Assembly: GCA_017965685.1 (NCBI GenBank) | Contig: JAGCPM010000036.1 | Span: forward strand, 1 to 7,955 | DNA from: Kiritimatiellia bacterium | Lineage (GTDB): Bacteria > Verrucomicrobiota > Kiritimatiellia > RFP12 > UBA1067 | DNA: 7,955 nt | Direction of reading: 5' to 3' | In this document: positions 1-7,013 of the stretch, piece by piece | How the letters are laid out: each line of letters starts with the position of its first letter | How positions within the stretch are numbered: position 1 is the first letter of the stretch | Notes under the pieces: model-generated | What the model was told of the DNA's origin: nothing | Database searches by the model: none | The model's input: the letters and a program-made list of their open reading frames with translations, nothing else | Translations under genes and position numbers: made by a program

Positions 1-882
1 CCGCTAGGCACGGAAGTCTACGACGAGGATACGGGCCTTTTCGTGGCCGACATATCGGAGCCGGGACAGTCCGTGATTGTCGCCAAGGGCGGCGCGGGCG
101 GATTCGGCAATGTGCATTTCAAGTCTGCCGTCAACCAGGCTCCGACGGAGCACACGCCCGGCGGAGAGCCGGAGGAAAAACGCCTGAGGCTGGAACTGAA
201 GACGATTGCGGACGCGGGGCTTCTGGGCTTTCCCAATGCAGGGAAGAGCTCGCTTCTTTCCGCCCTTTCATCGGCAACGCCGAAGATTGCGAACTATCCT
301 TTCACCACCCTCAACCCCATGGTCGGCACCATACGCTACGACGACTACGCGAAGATCGCGATGGCGGACGTCCCGGGCATAATCGAGGGCGCCGCGAAGG
401 GCGTGGGGCTGGGGCTCGCCTTCCTTAAGCACCTCGAGCGCTCAAAGGTTCTTGTGTACGTAATCGACATGGCGGGAACCGACAACCGCGAACCCTGGAC
501 GGACTACGCGGTTCTCAAGAAGGAGATAGACGAATATTCGCCGGAACTCGCGTCGAGGCCATTCCTCGTGGTGGCCAACAAGATGGACGCTTCATCTGCG
601 CCGGAGAATCTCGAACGTTTCGAGAGGGAGACGGGCGTGAAGCCTATAGCGATTTCCTGCGAGACTCGCGAGGGCCTGGACGCATTCAAGAAAGCCCTGA
701 GGGAAATCGTGAACCCGAAAACCAGATTCCACCACACGCACTCGGACCACGGGCTCGACCTAAAGGACATGCCCGACACGACTGGCGACGAGATCCCGGC
801 CGACGCGATGCGCTACGCGACATTCCTGAAATTCGACAAGCCGAAGGAGAAGAGGCACCCTTCGCGCGGCAACATACATTGA
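1..882 (+). CDS. obg: Obg/CgtA family ribosome-associated GTPase, 5' end missing
   Basis: This is the C-terminal 293 codons of an Obg GTPase; the frame is open from base 1, so the start lies outside the window. The first ~45 visible residues are the end of the glycine-rich Obg fold (VAKGGAGGFGNVHF). The G domain follows with all motifs visible: G1 GFPNAGKS at bases 226-249, the switch I block NYPFTTLNP, G3 DVPGIIEGA, G4 NKMD at 577-588 and a G5-like SCETREGL. About 55 poorly conserved residues follow the G domain, ending in a basic tail, so there is no large extra C-terminal domain. Obg proteins are known to bind the 50S subunit and to act in ribosome assembly and stress or (p)ppGpp responses; that role is taken from the family. 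The gene is 12 bases upstream of parC, which suggests one transcript. Confidence 0.96.
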   Translation, partial: PLGTEVYDEDTGLFVADISEPGQSVIVAKGGAGGFGNVHFKSAVNQAPTEHTPGGEPEEKRLRLELKTIADAGLLGFPNAGKSSLLSALSSATPKIANYPFTTLNPMVGTIRYDDYAKIAMADVPGIIEGAAKGVGLGLAFLKHLERSKVLVYVIDMAGTDNREPWTDYAVLKKEIDEYSPELASRPFLVVANKMDASSAPENLERFERETGVKPIAISCETREGLDAFKKALREIVNPKTRFHHTHSDHGLDLKDMPDTTGDEIPADAMRYATFLKFDKPKEKRHPSRGNIH

Positions 883-894
883 CGACCCGCAACC

Positions 895-3084
895 ATGGCA
901 AGCAAAGACAAGAAGCACAAGAACGGCAGCGACGCCGAGCCGCCAAGCCTATTCGATAATCTCGATCTTTTTTCAGCGCAGGATCTATCGGCCGCAAAGG
1001 AAACGCCTAAGACTCTATTCCCAGCAAAGTCGGGACTCACCGGCAGCGGACCGATGCGCGAGCTTTTCGACTACAACTTCCGGCAGTATTCCGCTTACGT
1101 GATCTGCTCGCGCGCCATTCCGGCGGTAGAGGACGTACTTAAGCCGGTGCAGCGGCGCATAATGCATTCTCTCTGGGAGAAGGATGACGGCAGGTACACC
1201 AAGGTCGCGAATATCGTCGGCCACGCGATGCAGTACCATCCGCACGGCGACGCCTCAATAGGGGATGCGATATGCGTTCTGGCCAACAAGCTGTGGGGCG
1301 AGGGAAAAGGATACCTTATCGACGGGCAGGGCAACTACGGCTCGATTCTCACCGGAATGCCTCACGCCGCAACCAGGTATATCGAGTGCCGCCTGACCGA
1401 ACTCGCGCGCAAGGAGATATTCAACAAAAAGACGACCGTCTTCGTGCCCAACTACGACGGGCGCAAGGAGGAGCCGGTATATCTTCCGTCGAAGCTGCCG
1501 CTTCTCCTGATGCTTGGCGCGGATGGAATCGCGGTAGGCCTTTCTACGGCGATACTGCCGCACAACTTCATTGAACTTCTGGAGGCCGAGATCGCGATAA
1601 TCCAGAAGAAGCCGTTCGCGGTATACCCGGACTTCCAGCTCGGCGGCATAATGGACGTGAGCGATTATCAGGACGGGCTCGGAAAGGTGAAGGTCCGCGC
1701 GAAGATCGAGAAGGACGGCAAGAACAAGCTCGTGATAACCGAACTTCCGTGGGGCGAGACGACCGATTCGATTGCGCAGTCGATAGAGGACGCGATAAAG
1801 AAGAAGAAGGTCCCCGTCCGCAAGCTGCACGACCTCACGAGCGACACGGTGAAGATAGAGCTCGAGCTGCAGACGGGCGAGAACCAGGAAAAGGCGATAG
1901 TCGCCCTGTACGCGTTCACGAACTGCGAGAAGTCGCTTTCGTCGCGCCCAATAGTGCTGGATGGCGGCCGCCCGAAGCTGATGACCGTTTCGCAGATACT
2001 GGGTAAGAACACGGAACGGCTGATGGAACTGGTGAGGCGCGAGCAGGAGATACGTCTCGGCGAACTGGACGAACTCTTCCACGCGCGCACCCTTGATCGC
2101 ATATTCATCGAGGAGCGCATCTACAAACGCATTGAGAACGAGAAGACGTACGAGGGCGTGGTGAATGCCGTCATCACGGGGCTCAAGCCGTTCCGCAAGG
2201 AACTTCGCCGCGACGTGACGCAGGAGGATGTCGAGCGCCTCTTGCAGATCAAGATCAGGCGCATTTCGCAGTTCGACATCGACAAGAACCGCGAGGAGAT
2301 CGAGGGCATACTCAAGGAAGAGGCGCAGGTGAAGGACAATCTCGTGCATTTGCGCGCGTTCGTGGTGAAGTACCTGAAGGGCCTCGTGAAGGAGTACGCC
2401 AAGAAGTATCCGCGCTGCACGAAGATACAGGAAGGCGCCTTCAAGCAGGTTGACGTCCGCGCGATCACCGCGAGCGAGCTGACGATAAAGTGGGACAAGG
2501 AAAACCATTATCTCGGCAGCGGGTTGAGGAACGGAGACGAACTGTTCAAGTGCTCCTCGCTGGACGAACTCATACTCGTGTGGAAGGACGGCCGGTTCAA
2601 GAAGATACAGCCGGAAGAAAAGATATTCGTCGACAAGGATCTTCTGACCGTCTTGCGGTTCAACCAGGAAAAGGACCGCGACACGCGCGATTTCACGTGC
2701 GTGTACGAGGAGTCGAACTACGGCTTCAGCTACATAAAGCGCTTCCGTTTCGGCGGACTGATCCGCAACAAGGAATATCGCCTCGCGCCGGAAAAACCGA
2801 AGTCGAAGATACTCTTTTTCCAGGAAGGCTGCCCCGATACTATATACGTGAAGTTCAAGCCGGCGAAGAACCAGCGCATCCACCAGCAGTTCTACCTGCC
2901 GAAGGAGCAGGTGATGCGGGTGAACCGCGAAACGGGGAAGAACGAGAAGAAGGACGTCGTGGAGATACGCACCTCCTCTACGCGCGGCAAGCAGCTTTCG
3001 ACAAAGCCGCTCGCGAAGATATCCGCCTCGAAACTTTCGTGGTGGGACGATTCGGAGGCGCCTTCAAAGGGAATCCTCGACTGA
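895..3084 (+). CDS. parC: DNA topoisomerase IV subunit A (ParC-type)
   Basis: A 729-residue type IIA topoisomerase A subunit, the DNA breakage-reunion half of a ParC2ParE2 enzyme that decatenates chromosomes. Residues ~54-225 form the winged-helix/5Y-CAP region: SRAIPAVEDVLKPVQRRIM, HPHGD at 115-119, GQGNYGS from 144 and the catalytic Arg161-Tyr162 in ATRYIECRL (Tyr codon 1378-1380). GIAVGLSTAILPHN (211-224) is also typical. The tower and coiled-coil stretch runs to ~510, and ~515-729 is the C-terminal beta-pinwheel, without a clear GyrA box. This and the length favour ParC over GyrA. Residues 1-50 are a charged, unconserved extension. The ATG at 895 has no visible Shine-Dalgarno and may rely on coupling to obg 12 bases upstream; the next in-frame ATG (1054) has none either. 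parE is not in the window. Confidence 0.93.
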   Translation: MASKDKKHKNGSDAEPPSLFDNLDLFSAQDLSAAKETPKTLFPAKSGLTGSGPMRELFDYNFRQYSAYVICSRAIPAVEDVLKPVQRRIMHSLWEKDDGRYTKVANIVGHAMQYHPHGDASIGDAICVLANKLWGEGKGYLIDGQGNYGSILTGMPHAATRYIECRLTELARKEIFNKKTTVFVPNYDGRKEEPVYLPSKLPLLLMLGADGIAVGLSTAILPHNFIELLEAEIAIIQKKPFAVYPDFQLGGIMDVSDYQDGLGKVKVRAKIEKDGKNKLVITELPWGETTDSIAQSIEDAIKKKKVPVRKLHDLTSDTVKIELELQTGENQEKAIVALYAFTNCEKSLSSRPIVLDGGRPKLMTVSQILGKNTERLMELVRREQEIRLGELDELFHARTLDRIFIEERIYKRIENEKTYEGVVNAVITGLKPFRKELRRDVTQEDVERLLQIKIRRISQFDIDKNREEIEGILKEEAQVKDNLVHLRAFVVKYLKGLVKEYAKKYPRCTKIQEGAFKQVDVRAITASELTIKWDKENHYLGSGLRNGDELFKCSSLDELILVWKDGRFKKIQPEEKIFVDKDLLTVLRFNQEKDRDTRDFTCVYEESNYGFSYIKRFRFGGLIRNKEYRLAPEKPKSKILFFQEGCPDTIYVKFKPAKNQRIHQQFYLPKEQVMRVNRETGKNEKKDVVEIRTSSTRGKQLSTKPLAKISASKLSWWDDSEAPSKGILD

Positions 3085-3094
3085 CGGCGCGGGG

Positions 3095-3099
3095 AAAGG
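3095..3099 (+). promoter_or_regulatory. Shine-Dalgarno of the decarboxylase gene
   Basis: AAAGG lies six bases before the ATG at 3106, in the 21-base gap after parC. It supports that ATG as the start. Confidence 0.6.
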
Positions 3100-3105
3100 T
3101 TTCGA

Positions 3106-5199
3106 ATGCGCTCTCTTTCGGTACTCTGGCTCCACAGGAAGACGCAGGCTGACGAAAAGGCGTTGCCCCTGATTGAATACGCTCTGTCGGACGCGTTCAA
3201 GGATTTCTGCCAGAGCGTCTTCAACGTACACGCCCCTCTCGAGTATCCTCCGCTCCATCTGGCGGTCGTCGAGAACGCGGATGAACTGCCGCTCTCGCAG
3301 AGAATCGACATGTGCCTTTTCATGGTGGACGACGATCTGATGTCCAGCTATGTGGGCGAATCCACGCTGAAGGAATACCTCGGAGTGTATTTCCCGCAGA
3401 TTCCGCGTGTTGTGGTGGCCTATCCTGGCCACAGGCGCGTGGCGGTTCCGCAGCGGCGCTGGACGAAGAAGCCGGCGGCGTTCTTCTACCATGCCGCGCG
3501 TCACCACGACCGGCTGGTACATCTTTTCAAGTCGTTCTGGATGCCGCGCTTCTGGACGGCGCTTAGGCAGTACGTGGCGACGAAGGCGGGAACCGCCTGG
3601 CACACTCCCGGCCACTCGGGCGGCAGCGCCTTTTCGTCCTCGCCTTTCCTGCGTGGCTTCAGTGAGGCATTCGGTCCGATGATATTCAGAAGCGACCTTT
3701 CCGTTTCGGTGGAGTCCTTGGGCGACCTTTCCGCGCCAGAGGCGCACACCCCGCTTTCCGAGGCGCAGAAACTTTCGTCGGAGATATTCGGAACGGCGCT
3801 GAGCTGCTACGTCACCAATGGCACGTCGACCTCGAACAAGGCGATGCTTATGACTCTCCTCAAGCCGGGAGAAGTAGTGCTCGTCGACCACAACTGCCAC
3901 AAGTCCGTGCACCACGCGATAGTGATGTCGGGGGCCATCCCGCGCTATCTGCCGGGCCGCTGGAACGCATCGCTCGGCGTGTGGGGTCCGGCGGCGCTCG
4001 CCGACATCGAGGGCGCGCTTTGCGAGAAGGGCGACAAGCCCAGACTCCTCATCCTCACCACCTGCACCTACGAGGGTGTGCTCTATCCGGTATGGGAAAT
4101 CGCCCGGATCTGCGAGCGTGAAGGAGTCCTTTTCTATGCCGACGAGGCATGGGCGGGGCATCTCGGCTTCCATCCCCACTACACGCGCAAGGGCGAGGAC
4201 GACGAAATCTTCCGCTACAGCGCGACCGACGCGTACTGCGGAGCGCATTTCGCGGTGCAGTCGACGCATAAGATCCTTTCGGCTTTCTCGCAGGCGTCGA
4301 TGATTCACGTCTCGCCGCGCTTCAAGGCACTGCTGGAAGATGACGCGCGGTCGCAGTTCCGCTGGCTCAGGCGCCGCTTCGCGTTCCACGGCCACGGCTC
4401 GTTCGAGAAGTTCACGCATGACCTCAGGGAGTTCCTGCGCTATTGGCACTCCACTTCGCCGCACTATCCGTTCCTCGCGACGCTCGATATTGCGGGCGTG
4501 CAGATGCGGCTCGAGGGAATGAAGCTCGTCGACGAGCGCCTCAAGTGGGTCGCGGATTTCAGGAAGAGGGTCGCCCTCGCGGTCGGCAAGCCGGAAAGCG
4601 AGTGCTTCGCGGATATCGGCGACATCGCCGGGCGCGGCAGCTGGGCGGAGGATGGCTACGCGAAGGATCCGCTGAAGATCGTGATCATGCTGAAGAATCC
4701 CGAAGCGTGCAAGGCGTTCCGTCAGGCGCTCCTCAAGGCGCACATCCAGTGGGAGAAGTCTACGTCTACGACGGTTCTCTTTCTTGTCACGGTCGGCACG
4801 CTCGAGGAGCATTTCGAAGATCTTTTCCGGGTGGTGCGCCTTTCGAAGGTCCTCATAGGGCGCCCGCAGAGATCTTCCTGCGGCAAGATGCAGTCTCTGG
4901 ACGCCAGCTTTTCCGGCGCGCCGGCCGTATCGCCGCACGCCGCCGCGCTGTGCGACGGCGAGCTTGTCCGGGTCGAGGATGCAGCCGGCCGTATCGCTTC
5001 GCAGTTCCTCGTGCCGTATCCGCCGGGAATACCGGTGATGAAGCCCGGCTTCAGGATTACGGAGGAGGATGTGCAAATCGTGAAGAATGTCATCGCCGCC
5101 GAAGGCTGCGATGCCGTGCACGGCCTTTTCTGCCGGGGCGGGCACGCTCCGTATTATGTGGAAGTCCTTAATGCTGACGAGGAAAGGCGGCTTCTGTGA
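3106..5199 (+). CDS. Orn/Lys/Arg decarboxylase, PLP-dependent, biodegradative type
   Basis: A 697-residue fold-type I decarboxylase, close in length to E. coli CadA (~715) and AdiA (~755). Residues 1 to ~135 form the N-terminal wing, a response-regulator-like domain (MRSLSVLWLH start, LFMVDDD). The major PLP domain follows with HTPGHSGG from His166, TNGTSTSNK, DHNCHKSVHHA, DEAWAGHLGFHP with the cofactor-binding Asp346, and QSTHKILSAFSQASMIH with the Schiff-base Lys389 (codon 4270-4272). A C-terminal domain with FLVPYPPGIPVMKPG closes the protein. The STHK motif is nearer to lysine/arginine than to ornithine decarboxylases, but substrate cannot be fixed from sequence. The family removes CO2 from a basic amino acid and consumes a cytoplasmic proton, giving a polyamine or diamine. 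No antiporter gene is adjacent. The stop overlaps the hydF start by four bases. Confidence 0.93.
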   Translation: MRSLSVLWLHRKTQADEKALPLIEYALSDAFKDFCQSVFNVHAPLEYPPLHLAVVENADELPLSQRIDMCLFMVDDDLMSSYVGESTLKEYLGVYFPQIPRVVVAYPGHRRVAVPQRRWTKKPAAFFYHAARHHDRLVHLFKSFWMPRFWTALRQYVATKAGTAWHTPGHSGGSAFSSSPFLRGFSEAFGPMIFRSDLSVSVESLGDLSAPEAHTPLSEAQKLSSEIFGTALSCYVTNGTSTSNKAMLMTLLKPGEVVLVDHNCHKSVHHAIVMSGAIPRYLPGRWNASLGVWGPAALADIEGALCEKGDKPRLLILTTCTYEGVLYPVWEIARICEREGVLFYADEAWAGHLGFHPHYTRKGEDDEIFRYSATDAYCGAHFAVQSTHKILSAFSQASMIHVSPRFKALLEDDARSQFRWLRRRFAFHGHGSFEKFTHDLREFLRYWHSTSPHYPFLATLDIAGVQMRLEGMKLVDERLKWVADFRKRVALAVGKPESECFADIGDIAGRGSWAEDGYAKDPLKIVIMLKNPEACKAFRQALLKAHIQWEKSTSTTVLFLVTVGTLEEHFEDLFRVVRLSKVLIGRPQRSSCGKMQSLDASFSGAPAVSPHAAALCDGELVRVEDAAGRIASQFLVPYPPGIPVMKPGFRITEEDVQIVKNVIAAEGCDAVHGLFCRGGHAPYYVEVLNADEERRLL
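5183..5187 (+). promoter_or_regulatory. Shine-Dalgarno deciding the GTG start of hydF
   Basis: AAAGG, inside the end of the decarboxylase gene, sits eight bases before GTG 5196. It supports that GTG, which overlaps the decarboxylase stop as GTGA, as the true hydF start. Confidence 0.6.
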
Positions 5200-6278
5200 A
5201 CGACACGCCAAAGGCCAATCGAATCCATATAGCGATATTCGGCTACCGCAACGCCGGCAAGTCGACGCTCATCAACGCACTCACCGGGCAGAATCTGGCG
5301 ATCGTCAACGAGAAGAGCGGAACCACGACCGACCCCGTTTCGAAGGCGATGGAGATACTTCCTCTCGGCCCGTGTCTCGTGACCGATACGGCCGGCCTTG
5401 ACGACGACGAAGGCGAGCTTGGCGCGCAGAGAGTCGCGAAGTCGCTTGACGTCCTGTCGACTACGGATGTGGCGATATGGGTGGGCGCCGAGATAGATCC
5501 GAAGTTCTCCTCGGTCTGCGCGGCGCGCAAGATCAAGGTTCTCCAATACCAAAGGGGTGATAGCGTCGAGGATCTCAAGCGGCGCATAGCCGCCCTTGAT
5601 ATTGTGGAATCTACGCGGCCGCTCGTCGCCGATCTCGTGGAGAAGGGCGATCTTGCCGTTTGCGTGTGCCCGATAGATTCGTCGGCGCCGAAAGGGCGGC
5701 TCATACTGCCGCAGCAGCAGATAATACGCGAAATACTCGATTTCGGCGCGACGGCGATAGTGTGCCGCGAAAAGGAACTCGCCGAAACCCTCTCGCGAAT
5801 TCCGCGACCGAAACTCGTGATAACAGATTCGCAGGCGTTCCGTGTCGTGCGTGACATCGTGCCAGAAAACCTGCCGCTTACTTCTTTCTCGATACTTTTC
5901 GCCCGCGCGAAGGGCGACCTCGCCGAATTCAGGCGGGGAGCGCAAAAGATAGCCGCGCTGCGCGATGGCGACAGGATCCTCGTCTCGGAAGGGTGCACGC
6001 ACCATCGCCAGTGCGAGGATATCGGCACGGTCAAGCTGCCTAAGTGGCTTGAGTCCAAGACGGGCAGGAAGCTCGAATTCGAGTTCACTTCGGGCGGCTC
6101 TTTCCCGGCAGACCTTTCGAAATACGCGCTCGTGGTGCATTGCGGCGGATGCACCTTGACGCGGCGGCAGGTAATGGAGCGCGTGAATCGCTGCAAGGCG
6201 GCGGGGGTCCCAATCGTGAACTATGGCCTCGCGATAGCGTTCTGCAACAATGTGGAAGTGGGGTTCCCGGCGTCATGA
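5196..6278 (+). CDS. hydF: [FeFe]-hydrogenase maturation GTPase HydF
   Basis: A 360-residue HydF, the cytoplasmic scaffold that receives the 2Fe subcluster made by the radical-SAM enzymes HydE and HydG and delivers it to apo-hydrogenase. The N-terminal GTPase domain has G1 GYRNAGKS at 16-23, a Thr-rich switch I (SGTTTDPVSKAMEILPLG) and G3 DTAGL at 64-68. The dimerisation domain carries GDLAVCVCPIDSSAPKGRLI and ITDSQAF. The C-terminal cluster domain has Cys267-Thr-His269 followed, after 46 residues, by Cys316-x2-Cys319, the family's CxHx(46-53)CxxC ligand set for [4Fe-4S]. The protein is shorter than the usual ~400 residues because the G4 (NKxD) and G5 part of the GTPase domain is replaced by IKVLQYQRGDS. 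The GTG start overlaps the decarboxylase stop and the TGA stop overlaps the ybeY ATG. No hydE or hydG is visible here. Confidence 0.95.
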   Translation: MNDTPKANRIHIAIFGYRNAGKSTLINALTGQNLAIVNEKSGTTTDPVSKAMEILPLGPCLVTDTAGLDDDEGELGAQRVAKSLDVLSTTDVAIWVGAEIDPKFSSVCAARKIKVLQYQRGDSVEDLKRRIAALDIVESTRPLVADLVEKGDLAVCVCPIDSSAPKGRLILPQQQIIREILDFGATAIVCREKELAETLSRIPRPKLVITDSQAFRVVRDIVPENLPLTSFSILFARAKGDLAEFRRGAQKIAALRDGDRILVSEGCTHHRQCEDIGTVKLPKWLESKTGRKLEFEFTSGGSFPADLSKYALVVHCGGCTLTRRQVMERVNRCKAAGVPIVNYGLAIAFCNNVEVGFPAS

Positions 6279-6712
6279 TATCCGTTTCCGGAAAGCTTCC
6301 CCGTATCTTGGGGCTCGCTCGCGCGGAGCTTATTGCCGCGGCAAGGATTTTTGCGCGGCTCTCCGGCGAAAGGGTGGGGGAAAACTTCCGCGACGTGACG
6401 GTGATAGTGCAGGATGACGCCGCATCGGACGAGGTCCACCGCGCGATAATGGGCGTGGAGGGCGCGACTGATGTGATTACACAGCGATATGAAGCGATTC
6501 CTCCCGAACCGCCTGGAGTATACGGCGAAATATACGTGAACGCCGAGCGTGCGGTTTCCGCTGCGCCGAAGCGCAAAAACTGGTCGCCGGCGAAGGAATT
6601 CCTTCTCTATGTCGCGCACGGCTTCGACCATCTTTCCGGCGCGGACGACCATACCCCCTCCGGCTACGCCGCCATGCGCCGCCGCGAGCTTTCCTGGTTG
6701 CGCCAATCCTGA
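6275..6712 (+). CDS. ybeY: Endoribonuclease YbeY / 16S rRNA maturation factor
   Basis: A 145-residue YbeY-type metalloprotein, normal family length. The family is a zinc-dependent single-strand RNase involved in 16S rRNA 3' maturation and late 70S quality control. The ATG at 6275 forms an ATGA overlap with the hydF stop. The frame stays open further upstream, but that part lies inside hydF and is not conserved, so the coupled ATG is chosen. Family features are TDVITQRYE (where others have TDVLSFP), GEIYVN, and the metal motif HGFDHLSGADDH at residues 115-126, followed by MRRRELSWL. His115 and His119 fit the usual ligands. The third ligand position is stretched by one residue, so it is Asp125 or His126. 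No Shine-Dalgarno is close to the start. YbeY is last in the train, and no rho-independent terminator is visible behind it. Confidence 0.85.
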   Translation: MISVSGKLPRILGLARAELIAAARIFARLSGERVGENFRDVTVIVQDDAASDEVHRAIMGVEGATDVITQRYEAIPPEPPGVYGEIYVNAERAVSAAPKRKNWSPAKEFLLYVAHGFDHLSGADDHTPSGYAAMRRRELSWLRQS

Positions 6713-6742
6713 CGTCGCAAATTGAAAGGAGTAGGGGTGGAA

Positions 6743-6930
6743 ATGACAATGAAGAATACAACAGTAGTAATAGCTACAATGGTGGCTTCAGTTGTTGCGT
6801 TCGTGGCTGTCAGATAGGCCTGTTGAATGTTGCCGAAGAGATGGAAAAGGGCTGTCAGATAGGTCTCGTCAACATAATCGGCAAAGGTGGTGCGTTGCCC
6901 ATCTTCCCAATCTTCAATTGCGGCTTCTGA
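6743..6930 (+). pseudogene. Remnant of a GxQIGL-repeat surface protein (LA_2272-like)
   Basis: A 24-codon reading frame starts at ATG 6743, 11 bases behind AAAGGAG (6725-6731), and stops at TAG 6815-6817. It begins MTMKNTTVVIATMVASVV and looks like a signal peptide. One frame over, the sequence from 6805 reads two repeats, GCQIGLLNVAEEMEK and GCQIGLVNIIGKGG, then ALPIFPIFNCGF and a stop at 6928-6930. This is the typical C-terminal end of surface proteins built of G(x)Q(x)GL(x)N repeats, as in proteins annotated LA_2272 family. Joining the two halves needs a -1 shift near 6803-6806, and would give only about 63 residues, well below the length I expect for the family, so the middle is also missing. 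I see no slippery heptamer, so decay by deletion is likelier than programmed frameshifting. The family name comes from recall of the repeat pattern. Confidence 0.6.
6805..6863 (+). repeat. 14-bp direct repeat, two copies 45 bases apart
   Basis: GGCTGTCAGATAGG occurs at 6805-6818 and again at 6850-6863. Each copy encodes GCQIG in the same frame, so the repeat is the DNA trace of the tandem protein repeat in the surface-protein remnant. The 45-base offset is exactly 15 codons. Confidence 0.9.
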
Positions 6931-7013
6931 TAGGAAGTGAGTGAAGTTTAACGTCATTACCCCAGAACCCAAAGTGTTGCATTGCCCAAGATTCCCGGAA
7001 ACGAAAAGAATCG

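Noticed and set aside
1255..2883. 542-codon open frame on the minus strand opposite parC
   Set aside because: Same shadow effect; the plus strand carries the catalytic Tyr and all topoisomerase motifs.
3064..5211. 715-codon open frame on the minus strand opposite the decarboxylase
   Set aside because: It is the complement-phase shadow of a GC-rich gene: Arg/Glu/Leu-rich, without motifs, and exactly under a well conserved plus-strand enzyme.
5154..6140. 328-codon minus-strand frame opposite hydF
   Set aside because: Antisense shadow with low-complexity Arg/Leu text; HydF cluster ligands confirm the plus strand.
6140..6274. 45-codon N-terminal extension of YbeY
   Set aside because: It lies inside hydF and reads as out-of-phase residue text (MRRMHLDAAAGNGARE); the coupled ATGA start gives the normal family length.
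6795..6810. Programmed -1 frameshift joining the signal peptide to the repeats
   Set aside because: There is no slippery X XXY YYZ heptamer or downstream pseudoknot, and the joined product would still be far too short.
6664..6972. 102-codon minus-strand frame with a hydrophobic stretch
   Set aside because: It overlaps the ybeY end and the reverse of the surface-repeat remnant; the hydrophobic run is the complement of the signal peptide and repeats.
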